From an uncultured Helicobacter sp. (GTDB lineage Bacteria; Campylobacterota; Campylobacteria; Campylobacterales; Helicobacteraceae), in assembly GCA_944325775.1 (NCBI GenBank), contig CALVBL010000018.1, forward strand, positions 1 to 31,671: DNA of 31,671 nucleotides, written 5' to 3'. This document shows, piece by piece, positions 22,959 to 29,937 of the stretch (position 1 is its first letter; each line of letters begins with the position of its first letter). The position numbers and the translations under genes were made by a program. The notes under the pieces are model-generated. The model was not told the origin of the DNA. It ran no database searches and saw only the letters and a list, made by a program, of their open reading frames with translations.

Positions 22959-23227
22959 TTAAAATAATGCACTATGCGAGCCTAGGGCGATGGCTTTGAG
23001 TATTAAAGCTTTTCTATTTTTTCATAGATTAACAATAAGTCTGGTTTGATATGGCATTCTCTAAAGCCTTCAAATTCTCCTTTGAGTTTATGGTCTTTGT
23101 ATTTGGGTTCTAAGATTTCATTGTTGCAAAGCCTCTCAATCACAATATCTACAAGATTTCTATCTTTAGGATTTAGTTTATCATACGCCTTATCAAACTT
23201 TTTGCTAGAGCTAAAGGCATATATCAT
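22959..23227 (-). pseudogene. YafQ-type toxin, frameshifted second copy
   Basis: Starting at ATG 23227, the frame reads MIYAFSSSKKFDKAYDKLNP through FRECHIKPDLLLIYEKIEKL and stops at 23003, 74 codons. Adding one A in the run near 23010 continues the frame as KALILKAIALGSHSALF to TAA at 22959, which restores the family's C-terminus including GSHS. The truncated form lacks the last catalytic His, so it is probably inactive unless the base is missing only in this assembly. The start overlaps the antitoxin stop by 4 nt (ATGA). It is clearly related to, but diverged from, the intact toxin at 22325-22591. Confidence 0.75.
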
Positions 23228-23442
23228 TTTATCCCTCTATATTCCCTGTATTCTTTCATAGAAGAAAAGGTTTTGAGATTCCCCTCTTTGTATAGTCTTT
23301 CCATTTCCTCACTTTCTTTCCTCCATTCTGCCGCTATCTCTGCCTTTGTCTTTTTGGTCCTTATCTTAGCCTGCACGCCTTTAGCTAGTCCTCTAAACGC
23401 TGGCAAAAACTCATCTTTAACATTCTCTATAATCAAAGTCAT
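23224..23442 (-). CDS. RelB-like antitoxin of pair 2
   Basis: 72 residues from ATG 23442 with an AAGGAG site. The N-terminus MTLIIENVKDEFLPAFRGLA is nearly the same as the antitoxin of pair 1 (MTLIIENVKAEHLPALENF). The C-terminus differs (KAEIAAEWRKESEEMERLYK then EGNLKTFSSMKEYREYRGIK), as expected if specificity for its toxin has changed. It is intact although its toxin partner is frameshifted, the usual direction of decay. A TATAAT box lies at 23487-23482. Confidence 0.77.
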   Translation of the reverse strand: MTLIIENVKDEFLPAFRGLAKGVQAKIRTKKTKAEIAAEWRKESEEMERLYKEGNLKTFSSMKEYREYRGIK

Positions 23443-23481
23443 GTTTTCTCCTTGCGCTCTGTGAAATTTGCGTCCTTGTGC

Positions 23482-23487
23482 ATTATA
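23482..23487 (-). promoter_or_regulatory. -10 box of toxin-antitoxin pair 2
   Basis: TATAAT then GC on the minus strand, 40 nt before ATG 23442, preceded by the same ATATTGGC context as pair 1. Confidence 0.5.
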
Positions 23488-23550
23488 GCCAATATCAAAG
23501 AAAAATACAACAAGTAGCGTAGTGTGCAATATCTATCAAAAAACTCTAAA

Positions 23551-23665
23551 TTAGAGAGAGAAATGAATCTAGCACATCATAACTACCAAAACGCATTTGG
23601 CACACCAAATGTTACTCAAGCCAAAACAATTTGGCTTAATGCACAAAAAGCCCATAATAATACTC
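23551..23665 (+). pseudogene. third fragment of the Gly-rich cassette gene
   Basis: An open stretch encodes LEREMNLAHHNYQNAFGTPN then TQAKTIWLNAQKAHNN, with no start signal. It is the internal helical part of the 21217-21729 gene; 23556-23660 is about 94% identical to 21486-21590. The homology ends just before the aguA stop codon at 23666. The same frame stays open into aguA as antisense (to 23712). It marks the right border of the island. Confidence 0.75.
23556..23660 (+). repeat. 105-nt direct repeat, copy B
   Basis: Matches 21486-21590 at about 94% (six mismatches by eye), same orientation, 2.07 kb apart. It brackets the 145-residue gene and both toxin-antitoxin pairs. Confidence 0.85.
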
Positions 23666-24673
23666 TCAATACACCTGCATACTTGCGCAATGCAGGCTAC
23701 CATGCCATTTGATGAGGGTTGTCGCTTCTATGCCTACCACACGCCGATTTGGCAATGCTTCTTGCAATGTTTTCATGGCTTTTTTGTCATTTTTTTTGTC
23801 GCCATAGGTGGGTACGATCAGTCCGCCATTGACAAACAAAAAGTTCGCATAGCTTGCTGGCAAACGCTCCTTTTTGTGGTATATGGGCTTAGGGAGGGGT
23901 AGGGGAATGAGCCTAAATGCCTTGCCCTCAATGTCCCTAAAATCCTGTAGCTCACGCTCCATAGCGCGCAATGCCTCATAATGCTCATCTTTTGTATCCT
24001 CGCATTTGACATAGACGATTGTGTGCTCATCGATAAAGCGCGCAAGCATATCGATGTGGCTATCGGTATCATCACCGCGCAAAAACCCGCTCTCCACCCA
24101 TAGAATCTTCTCTAATCCAAGCGTGTGCAAAAGCGTAGATTCTATCTCTTGTTGATTTAGGTGGGGATTGCGGTTTTTCTCTAGCAGACAGGTGGTCGTG
24201 GTGAGCGCGATACCAGCACCATTACTATCGATACTTCCACCCTCGAGTATGAGAGCTTGTGTATGGAGATTTTCAAACACACCCATTGCGTGCAGTGTGC
24301 TATTGATTGTATTATCATAGTTCGCGCTAAACTTCAATCCCCAGCCATTAAAACCAAAATCAAGCAAGAGATTCTGACGTTTATCGCGTATCGTGATAGG
24401 ACCAAAATCCCGCGCCCAAATATCATTGCTCCGCACATCAAAGATTTTTAAAATTCCATTTTTGATTTCTTTCTTACAGGCTTTTAGCAGAATCTTTTTT
24501 GCGTCCTTATCGCGCGAATCCACGCATACCCACACAGATTCAAACTCCGCTATTTGCCTAATAAACCCAATCATACATTTTTGTGCCTCTTTGAGTATGG
24601 GCTTCCAATCACTCTTTTTGTGTGGAAACCCCACAAGCACAGCCCTTTGCTTCTCCCACTCTGCGCGTAACAT
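23666..24673 (-). CDS. aguA: agmatine deiminase (peptidylarginine deiminase family)
   Basis: A 335-residue enzyme that converts agmatine to N-carbamoylputrescine and ammonia. It starts MLRAEWEKQRAVLVGFPHKK with an AAGGAG site before ATG 24673. Family landmarks are DIWARDFGP at 84-92, FNGWG at 108-112, ILEGGSIDSNG at 142-152, GDDTDSHIDMLARF at 200-213 with His206, and the C-terminal GSLHCAS with nucleophile Cys329. The length is normal. In Helicobacter the gene may serve polyamine synthesis or acid tolerance by releasing ammonia. The tail MQVY and stop lie right at the island border, so the last residues may have been changed by the insertion. It diverges from tsaD. Confidence 0.93.
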   Translation of the reverse strand: MLRAEWEKQRAVLVGFPHKKSDWKPILKEAQKCMIGFIRQIAEFESVWVCVDSRDKDAKKILLKACKKEIKNGILKIFDVRSNDIWARDFGPITIRDKRQNLLLDFGFNGWGLKFSANYDNTINSTLHAMGVFENLHTQALILEGGSIDSNGAGIALTTTTCLLEKNRNPHLNQQEIESTLLHTLGLEKILWVESGFLRGDDTDSHIDMLARFIDEHTIVYVKCEDTKDEHYEALRAMERELQDFRDIEGKAFRLIPLPLPKPIYHKKERLPASYANFLFVNGGLIVPTYGDKKNDKKAMKTLQEALPNRRVVGIEATTLIKWHGSLHCASMQVY

Positions 24674-24736
24674 ATCTATCTCCTTAAATGTAATAACTCA
24701 TTATAGTCTTTTATTTTTTAAAACCCAAACAAATGC

Positions 24737-24742
24737 TATAAT
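24737..24742 (+). promoter_or_regulatory. putative -10 box for tsaD
   Basis: TATAAT lies 41 nt before ATG 24783, in the gap between the divergent aguA and tsaD genes (24674-24782). Confidence 0.5.
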
Positions 24743-24782
24743 CGCGCACTTTATGTGGTATTTTCGTAATAAGGATATAGCA

Positions 24783-25862
24783 ATGATCTTGAGTATAGAA
24801 TCTAGCTGTGATGATAGCTCGCTAGCCCTCACGAGGATTGCGGATTGCAAGCTGCTCTTTCACACCAAGCTTTCTCAAGATTCGCATCACAGCCATTTTG
24901 GCGGTGTGGTACCAGAGATCGCCTCGCGTCTGCATGCGGAGAATCTCCCCCTACTTCTTAGTAGGCTCATAGACTTTTTACGCACACTAAGTCCAAACGC
25001 GCCCTTCGCCCCACTCAAAGCCATAGCAGTCACTAATCGCCCCGGACTAAGTGTAACACTTAGTGAGGGTATGTGTATGGCAAACGCTCTCGCACTAAGC
25101 CTTGATCTCCCACTGCTTTGCCTCAATCATCTCAAAGGGCATATCTACTCACTTTTTATCGATACACCACACGCGCACATCGGTGAGGGACTTGGCGTGC
25201 TGCTTGTCTCAGGCGGACACACGCAGATTTTGCATATGCGTGATTATGAGCATATCACGCTTGTGGCACAAAGCCTTGATGATAGCTTTGGCGAGAGTTT
25301 TGACAAGGTGGCAAAAATGCTGGGATTAGGCTATCCGGGAGGACCCATCGTAGAATCTTATGCGACTGGATATAGTGGTGCGCTGCTACCTATGCCTATA
25401 CCGCTACTGCATGATAAGCGACTGGCATATAGTTTTTCTGGGCTCAAAAACGCAGTGCGACTAGAGATCGCTAAAATGCAAGCACATGATAACACGCACC
25501 AAGAAGCACAACCCACACTACGCGAAGAGACAAAGCATCGAATTTGTGCGAGCTTCCAAGAAGCTGCCTGCACGCATATCCTCCACAAACTCAGAATCTA
25601 CTTCCAGCAACATAGTGTGCAATTCACGCATTTTGGGGTAGTCGGTGGAGCAAGCGCGAACACGCTCCTGCGCACCAGGATAGAATCTCTATGTCAAGAA
25701 TTTGGTAAAACCCTTATGCTTGCGCCCTTAGAGTTTTGTTCAGATAATGCTGCGATGATCGGACGACTAGCGTGTGAAGCGTATATGCGCAAGGAGTTTA
25801 GCCCACTCAATGATACAATCTCTCCTAAGAGCCTACCACAAGATTTTGAGAATGGCTTGTGA
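24783..25862 (+). CDS. tsaD: tRNA N6-threonylcarbamoyladenosine transferase
   Basis: A 359-residue TsaD (formerly Gcp) that transfers threonylcarbamoyl to A37 of ANN-decoding tRNAs together with TsaB and TsaE. ATG 24783 is chosen because AAGGAT lies just upstream and MILSIESSCDDSSLAL is the family N-terminus. The longer frame back to 24393 is antisense to aguA. Landmarks: GGVVPEIASRLHAENL (metal His), LCLNHLKGHIYSLF (metal His), LVSGGHTQIL, DDSFGESFDKVAKMLGLGYP, YSFSGLKNAV, VVGGASANTLLR and CSDNAAMIGRLA. A YrdC/Sua5-like relative, which makes the threonylcarbamoyl donor in this pathway, lies nearby at 26455-26907, although that one is short. Confidence 0.95.
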   Translation: MILSIESSCDDSSLALTRIADCKLLFHTKLSQDSHHSHFGGVVPEIASRLHAENLPLLLSRLIDFLRTLSPNAPFAPLKAIAVTNRPGLSVTLSEGMCMANALALSLDLPLLCLNHLKGHIYSLFIDTPHAHIGEGLGVLLVSGGHTQILHMRDYEHITLVAQSLDDSFGESFDKVAKMLGLGYPGGPIVESYATGYSGALLPMPIPLLHDKRLAYSFSGLKNAVRLEIAKMQAHDNTHQEAQPTLREETKHRICASFQEAACTHILHKLRIYFQQHSVQFTHFGVVGGASANTLLRTRIESLCQEFGKTLMLAPLEFCSDNAAMIGRLACEAYMRKEFSPLNDTISPKSLPQDFENGL

Positions 25863-26191
25863 GAATGGATTTGCTTTCATAGATTCTGTTTTGCCAATAA
25901 TGACGGAATCTATTTCCAAGTTAGATTCTCTACAGAAACTTCAATCAGCGAATCTATTCTACAAATTCCTTACTAAAGCGTATGCCACTCTCTTTAATCA
26001 AATGTATGCTGTTGTTTGTGGTGTATCGTCCATGATCTGGAGATGACATAAATTCATAGTGTGGAAAGTGTGCGTAAAATGTTATGTTGCTGCGTGGGAA
26101 GTGTTAAGGAGGTAGGTTTGGGATCGATTGGCATTTGGAAAAGACGATGCGCATGTCTTTTTGAGTAGGGAGTAATTGTAGCAGATATGAC
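25863..26191. other. gene-free gap between tsaD and the S4 gene
   Basis: 329 nt between convergent genes. One open frame (25900-26046, 48 codons) has no ribosome-binding site, and a strong AAGGAGGT at about 26107-26114 is followed only by a 16-codon TTG frame. The AGATTCT/GAATCT words recur here (25881-25930), as in other intergenic DNA of this genome. No terminator with a T run is obvious. Confidence 0.5.
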
Positions 26192-26437
26192 TTAGATTTC
26201 TCTGACATACAATGTGCTTTGGTTCTTTGGCACGCTTTTGCTCGTGGGGATCTCAAGCACCTCATAGGTTTTGGTGTATTCTAGATAGGTGAGTGTGATG
26301 ATGTCGCCTTTTTTGACTTCCTTGGAGCTTTTGGCGGGCTTGCCATTGAGCGCGACTACACCGCTATCACACATATCTTGCGCAATAGAGCGTCGTTTGA
26401 GTATATTGGTCGTGTTGAGAAATTTATCAAGCCTCAT
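26192..26437 (-). CDS. S4-domain RNA-binding protein (Hsp15/RqcP type)
   Basis: An 81-residue single S4 domain: MRLDKFLNTTNILKRRSIAQ, then CDSGVVALNGKPAKSSKEVK and KGDIITLTYLEYTKTYEVLE. RLDKFL and the VNG-like turn (LNGKPAK) are hallmarks of small S4 proteins. Relatives bind peptidyl-tRNA on free 50S subunits and support ribosome rescue or Ala-tail synthesis. The start has AAGGAG 5 nt upstream. It is the last gene of the minus-strand run, 17 nt after the Sua5-like gene. Confidence 0.88.
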   Translation of the reverse strand: MRLDKFLNTTNILKRRSIAQDMCDSGVVALNGKPAKSSKEVKKGDIITLTYLEYTKTYEVLEIPTSKSVPKNQSTLYVREI

Positions 26438-26454
26438 AGCTACTCCTTGTATGA

Positions 26455-26907
26455 TTAGCGGATTTTTTGTTTTTTGGTCTTGCCAAGTTTGATGATAGAT
26501 GAGGGCTTACGATCGCACCAGATTCTAGAATCTAGCACATACACATCGCACACTTCTAGCGCATAATGTGGATCAAAGTGCTTGGTGTGGCGGTTTGCCG
26601 ATGAGGAAAAGAGCAATGGATAATAGCCTAGGAGATTCTGATGAGGTTCATCTCCAGCCACCACACGCACACCACAGCCATTAGGATAGATGAAGCTCAC
26701 ACGCCTAGCCCTACGCACTAATCGCCTGTGTGCTTTGGGAATACGCGTGAGTGTGCGTAAAGATTCAAAGTCTCTAGATTCTCTAAGTGTGTGGCGATGG
26801 CGATGTTTGGCATGATCTATGGGATCTTGGCACTCGCACAAAAAGCCGATCGTCGTATCGGTTTGTGCGAGGATTAGAGGGGTATTATTGGCAGTTGTAG
26901 CATTCAA
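26455..26907 (-). CDS. short Sua5/YciO/YrdC-like protein
   Basis: 150 residues with the outline of the YrdC fold: LILAQTDTTIGFLCE at the start, RTLTRIPKAHRRLVRRARR, VSFIYPNGCGVRVVAGDEPH, then YYPLLFSSSANRHTKHFDPH and KPSSIIKLG at the end. The TDTT, RRLVRR, SSSAN and SSII elements correspond to nucleotide- and substrate-binding segments of Sua5/TsaC. At 150 residues it is shorter than TsaC (about 190), so it may be a paralogue of uncertain activity. The listed start is TTG 26907, which overlaps the nrdA end by 23 nt; no ATG lies in a sensible place. Its C-terminus is Lys-rich (KTKKQKIR). Confidence 0.72.
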   Translation of the reverse strand: MNATTANNTPLILAQTDTTIGFLCECQDPIDHAKHRHRHTLRESRDFESLRTLTRIPKAHRRLVRRARRVSFIYPNGCGVRVVAGDEPHQNLLGYYPLLFSSSANRHTKHFDPHYALEVCDVYVLDSRIWCDRKPSSIIKLGKTKKQKIR

Positions 26908-29254
26908 TGCTGCGATCCATTTTTTCTTCTACATCCGGACTTTGGGAGCGGAGGTAGTAGGTGGATTTGAGTCCTAGTTTCCATGCAAGCATATAGATGT
27001 CATTGAGTAGCTTGCCGCCCGCGATTTCTAGGCGAATAAAGATATTTGTGCTTTGTCCCTGATCGATCCATTTTTGGCGCACTGCAGCAGCCTTGATGAT
27101 TTTGGTTTGATCGATATCATAGGCTGAAGTGTAGTAATTCCATGTTTCAAGACTAAGATTTGGCACGACGACGGGGATAAGCCCGCTTAGGTTTTCTTCA
27201 AACCATTTGCGCTTATACACTGGCTCGATGGTCTGGGTAGTTCCCACAAGGATAGAGATAGAGCTCGTGGGCGCGATCGCCATCAGATAGCCATTGCGCA
27301 TACCTTGCGCGGTGACTTTGGTTTTGAGCGCACCCCAATCGCAAGTTTGGTTGAACAAATCGCGATCTACAAGCTTTAGAGCTTCTTTGTTAGCCAAATC
27401 AATGGGGAAAATTCCCTTGCTCCAGTTTGAGCCCTCAAACTGCGGATATACACCCTTCTCTTGTGCAAGGTCGCTGCTTGCGCTAATGGCGTTGTAGCTG
27501 ATGAGTTCCATAATCTCATCAATCTTTGCCAAATGTGCATCAGATCCCCATTCAATACCCTGTGTAGCAAGCATTTCCGCTTCACCCATCACGCCAAGTC
27601 CGATAGCACGATTGAGCATATTGGTGACCTTGACCTTGCGATTTGGATAGAAATTCAGATCAATGACATTATCAAGCATGCGTATCGCTATGGGCAGCAC
27701 GCGCTGTATGTCCTCTTTGGTGTTGATTTTGCTTAGATTCACACTAGCGAGATTGCACACTGCGGTTTGTCCGTCTTGAGCCTTGCGTGAGGTGATAAAG
27801 ACCTTTTTGCCCTTGAGTGAATCTATGCTGGTAATTTTATTAGCCTTCTTGCGCACGCCATTATCGGTAACCACTTCATCGTGCTCCTCAAATTCCGCGA
27901 AACTACCATCTTCAAACTCCACCTCCACGATATAGTGATTAGGACTGGTATTTTGAAAAATCTCGGTACAGAGGTTTGAGCTACGGATAATCCCCACATG
28001 TGGATTTGGATTGCACCGATTGGCGTTGTCTTTGAAGCACAAAAATGGCAAGCCAGATTCAAAGTAATTCGTCAGAATCTTTTTCCAAAGTTCCTTAGCA
28101 CTGATGTGCTCTTTAAGGATATTTGGGTCTTTTTCGTATTCTTCATAGCGTTTTTCAAACGCCTCGCCATAGAGCTCGGTGAGATCACGGCACTGGTAGG
28201 GATCAAAGAGTGTCCAGTACTCATTTGCCTCCACGCGCTTCATAAAGAGATCACAAATCCACAATGCCGGGAAAAGATCGTGTGTGCGCCGTCTCTCTTC
28301 ACCAGAGTTTTTGCGCAGATCGATGAAATCCCCTACATCGGTATGCCATACTTCTAGGTAAGTGGCGATTGCACCTTTTCGTGTGCCTAGCTGATCGACA
28401 GCAATCGCCACATCATTGGCGATTTTGAGGAATGGCACGACACCGCCCGCAGCATTTTTATGCCCATCAATAAAGCTCCCTAATCCTCGCACGCGGCTTA
28501 GATCCCAGCCGATACCACCGCCGTATTTGCTAAGTAGTGCCATCTCTTTATACGCGTCAAAAATCCCCTCGATATTATCAGGCGTGCTACCCACATAGCA
28601 CGAGCTTAGCTGATGGCGCGTGGTGCGCGCATTAGCCAGTGTGGGTGTGGCGCAGATGACTTCAAACTTAGAGATCATATCGTAGAATCTAATCGCCCAC
28701 TCGTTTGGATTTTGCTCATTTTGTGCCAAAAACATCGCAATCGCCATAAACATATGTTGGGGCAGCTCTATGGGTTGGTTGTTTTTGTCTTTGAGCAAAT
28801 AGCGATCATAAAGGGTTTTTATCCCTAGGTAATTAAACTGCAAATCGCGATTTGGATCGATTTTAGAATCTAGCAATTCCAAATCAAATTTTTCTTTTAG
28901 TCCTTTGAGAATTTTCCCCTCGCTCTCGCCTAGCTCAAAGTAGTCCTTGAGCTTTTTGTAGCCTGTGTAGCCAGAGACTTTGTGATAGAGATCGTATAAA
29001 AACAAGCGTGCTGCGACAAAAGTCCAATTTGGCGCGTCGATATCGATTTTATCGACTGCGGTTTGGATAAGCGTCTTTTGAATCTGCTCCGTGGTGATTT
29101 TGTCTTTGAAGTGAATCTTCGCATCGACTTCTAGTTCGCTTTGATTGACGCCTTCTAGCCCTTCGACCGCACTAGCCGTGTATTTTTGAATCTTTGAGAT
29201 ATCAAGCGTTTCTATCCGCCCACTGCGCTTTACAACCGTGATTACATCTAGCAT
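26885..29254 (-). CDS. nrdA: class Ia ribonucleotide reductase, alpha subunit
   Basis: A 789-residue protein from ATG 29254 (AGGAG 5 nt upstream; GTG 29260 is a poorer start). It reduces ribonucleoside diphosphates to deoxy forms with NrdB. An ATP-cone begins the protein (ITVVKRSGRIETLDISKIQK). SSCYV holds the first redox Cys (219), SSNLCTEI the thiyl-radical Cys (429) with Asn and Glu, and TAVCNLASVNLS the second redox Cys (500). The C-terminal CYNCQ is the shuttle pair. The substrate loop MAIAPTSSISILVGTTQTIE is intact. About 60 residues between Cys429 and Cys500 form an insertion relative to E. coli NrdA. nrdB is not in the window. The gene follows the nitroreductase by 9 nt. Confidence 0.96.
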   Translation of the reverse strand: MLDVITVVKRSGRIETLDISKIQKYTASAVEGLEGVNQSELEVDAKIHFKDKITTEQIQKTLIQTAVDKIDIDAPNWTFVAARLFLYDLYHKVSGYTGYKKLKDYFELGESEGKILKGLKEKFDLELLDSKIDPNRDLQFNYLGIKTLYDRYLLKDKNNQPIELPQHMFMAIAMFLAQNEQNPNEWAIRFYDMISKFEVICATPTLANARTTRHQLSSCYVGSTPDNIEGIFDAYKEMALLSKYGGGIGWDLSRVRGLGSFIDGHKNAAGGVVPFLKIANDVAIAVDQLGTRKGAIATYLEVWHTDVGDFIDLRKNSGEERRRTHDLFPALWICDLFMKRVEANEYWTLFDPYQCRDLTELYGEAFEKRYEEYEKDPNILKEHISAKELWKKILTNYFESGLPFLCFKDNANRCNPNPHVGIIRSSNLCTEIFQNTSPNHYIVEVEFEDGSFAEFEEHDEVVTDNGVRKKANKITSIDSLKGKKVFITSRKAQDGQTAVCNLASVNLSKINTKEDIQRVLPIAIRMLDNVIDLNFYPNRKVKVTNMLNRAIGLGVMGEAEMLATQGIEWGSDAHLAKIDEIMELISYNAISASSDLAQEKGVYPQFEGSNWSKGIFPIDLANKEALKLVDRDLFNQTCDWGALKTKVTAQGMRNGYLMAIAPTSSISILVGTTQTIEPVYKRKWFEENLSGLIPVVVPNLSLETWNYYTSAYDIDQTKIIKAAAVRQKWIDQGQSTNIFIRLEIAGGKLLNDIYMLAWKLGLKSTYYLRSQSPDVEEKMDRSIECYNCQ

Positions 29255-29263
29255 ACACACTCC

Positions 29264-29899
29264 TTACTTATACTGCACAAACTCACTAAAATCAATCCTA
29301 TATCGCTTGCTTTGGGGCTTGATACGATAGCCAAAGGCTAATAAGAGCGTGATTTGCTCTCTCTCTTTATCAAGCCCAAAATACGACTCGAGCTCTTGCT
29401 TCTCAAAGCCTTCAATCATACAAGTATCAATCCCCAAATACGAAGCATAATCCATCATAGAAGTCGCGATGATATAGCTCTGCAACGCCGCCCAGTAGCC
29501 TATCGTATAGTCATCATAACCGCGTGCAGCGAGGTAGCCACTATAACGTTTTTTATACGCTTCTACTTGTTCGGGAGTTTTTTGTTTGCGTGCGAAAGCA
29601 TTTTGCACATAATTTGTGTGTGCAAGCAAATCAGTCTTGAGTGTTTTAAACAGCACAAGTTCTGAAGCAGTTGTGATCTGTCGCTGATCCCAGCATAGTG
29701 CGCGAATCTCCTCTCGCGCCTTTGGGTCCCTCACTACTACAAGACGCGTAGGCTCCATACCAAATGAGCTTGGCGCAGCATAGCCTACCTGTAAAATCTC
29801 CTCAAACTGCTCTGCTGGAATTTTTTTGCTTTCATCAAATTCCTTGCACGCGTGGCGCATAGCCACACCCTCTAAAAATTTATTTTTTTGTGTATCCAT
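29264..29899 (-). CDS. NAD(P)H-dependent flavin nitroreductase (FrxA/RdxA-like)
   Basis: A 211-residue nitroreductase-family flavoprotein with AAAGGAGG before ATG 29899. Features: MRHACKEFDESKKI at the N-terminal FMN-binding arm, VGYAAPSSFGMEPTRLVVV, YWAALQSYIIATSMMDYASY, LGIDTCMIEGF and LLLAFGYRIKPQ. These fit the NfsB/FrxA branch better than RdxA. Such enzymes reduce nitro compounds and quinones and in H. pylori activate metronidazole. It lies between typA and nrdA on the same strand and is probably co-transcribed with nrdA (9-nt gap). Confidence 0.88.
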   Translation of the reverse strand: MDTQKNKFLEGVAMRHACKEFDESKKIPAEQFEEILQVGYAAPSSFGMEPTRLVVVRDPKAREEIRALCWDQRQITTASELVLFKTLKTDLLAHTNYVQNAFARKQKTPEQVEAYKKRYSGYLAARGYDDYTIGYWAALQSYIIATSMMDYASYLGIDTCMIEGFEKQELESYFGLDKEREQITLLLAFGYRIKPQSKRYRIDFSEFVQYK

Positions 29900-29937
29900 A
29901 TTGCCTCCTTTATGAATCTAGATTCTGTGATTGCACT

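Noticed and set aside
24393..24782. Long N-terminal extension of the tsaD frame
   Set aside because: It is antisense to aguA and crosses the tsaD promoter; family N-terminus and ribosome-binding site place the start at 24783.
25900..26046. 48-codon ORF after tsaD
   Set aside because: No ribosome-binding site and no recognisable protein pattern; it contains intergenic words typical of this genome.
26107..26166. Strong AAGGAGGT site followed by a 16-codon TTG frame
   Set aside because: Too short and with a rare start codon; a chance purine run in non-coding DNA is equally likely.
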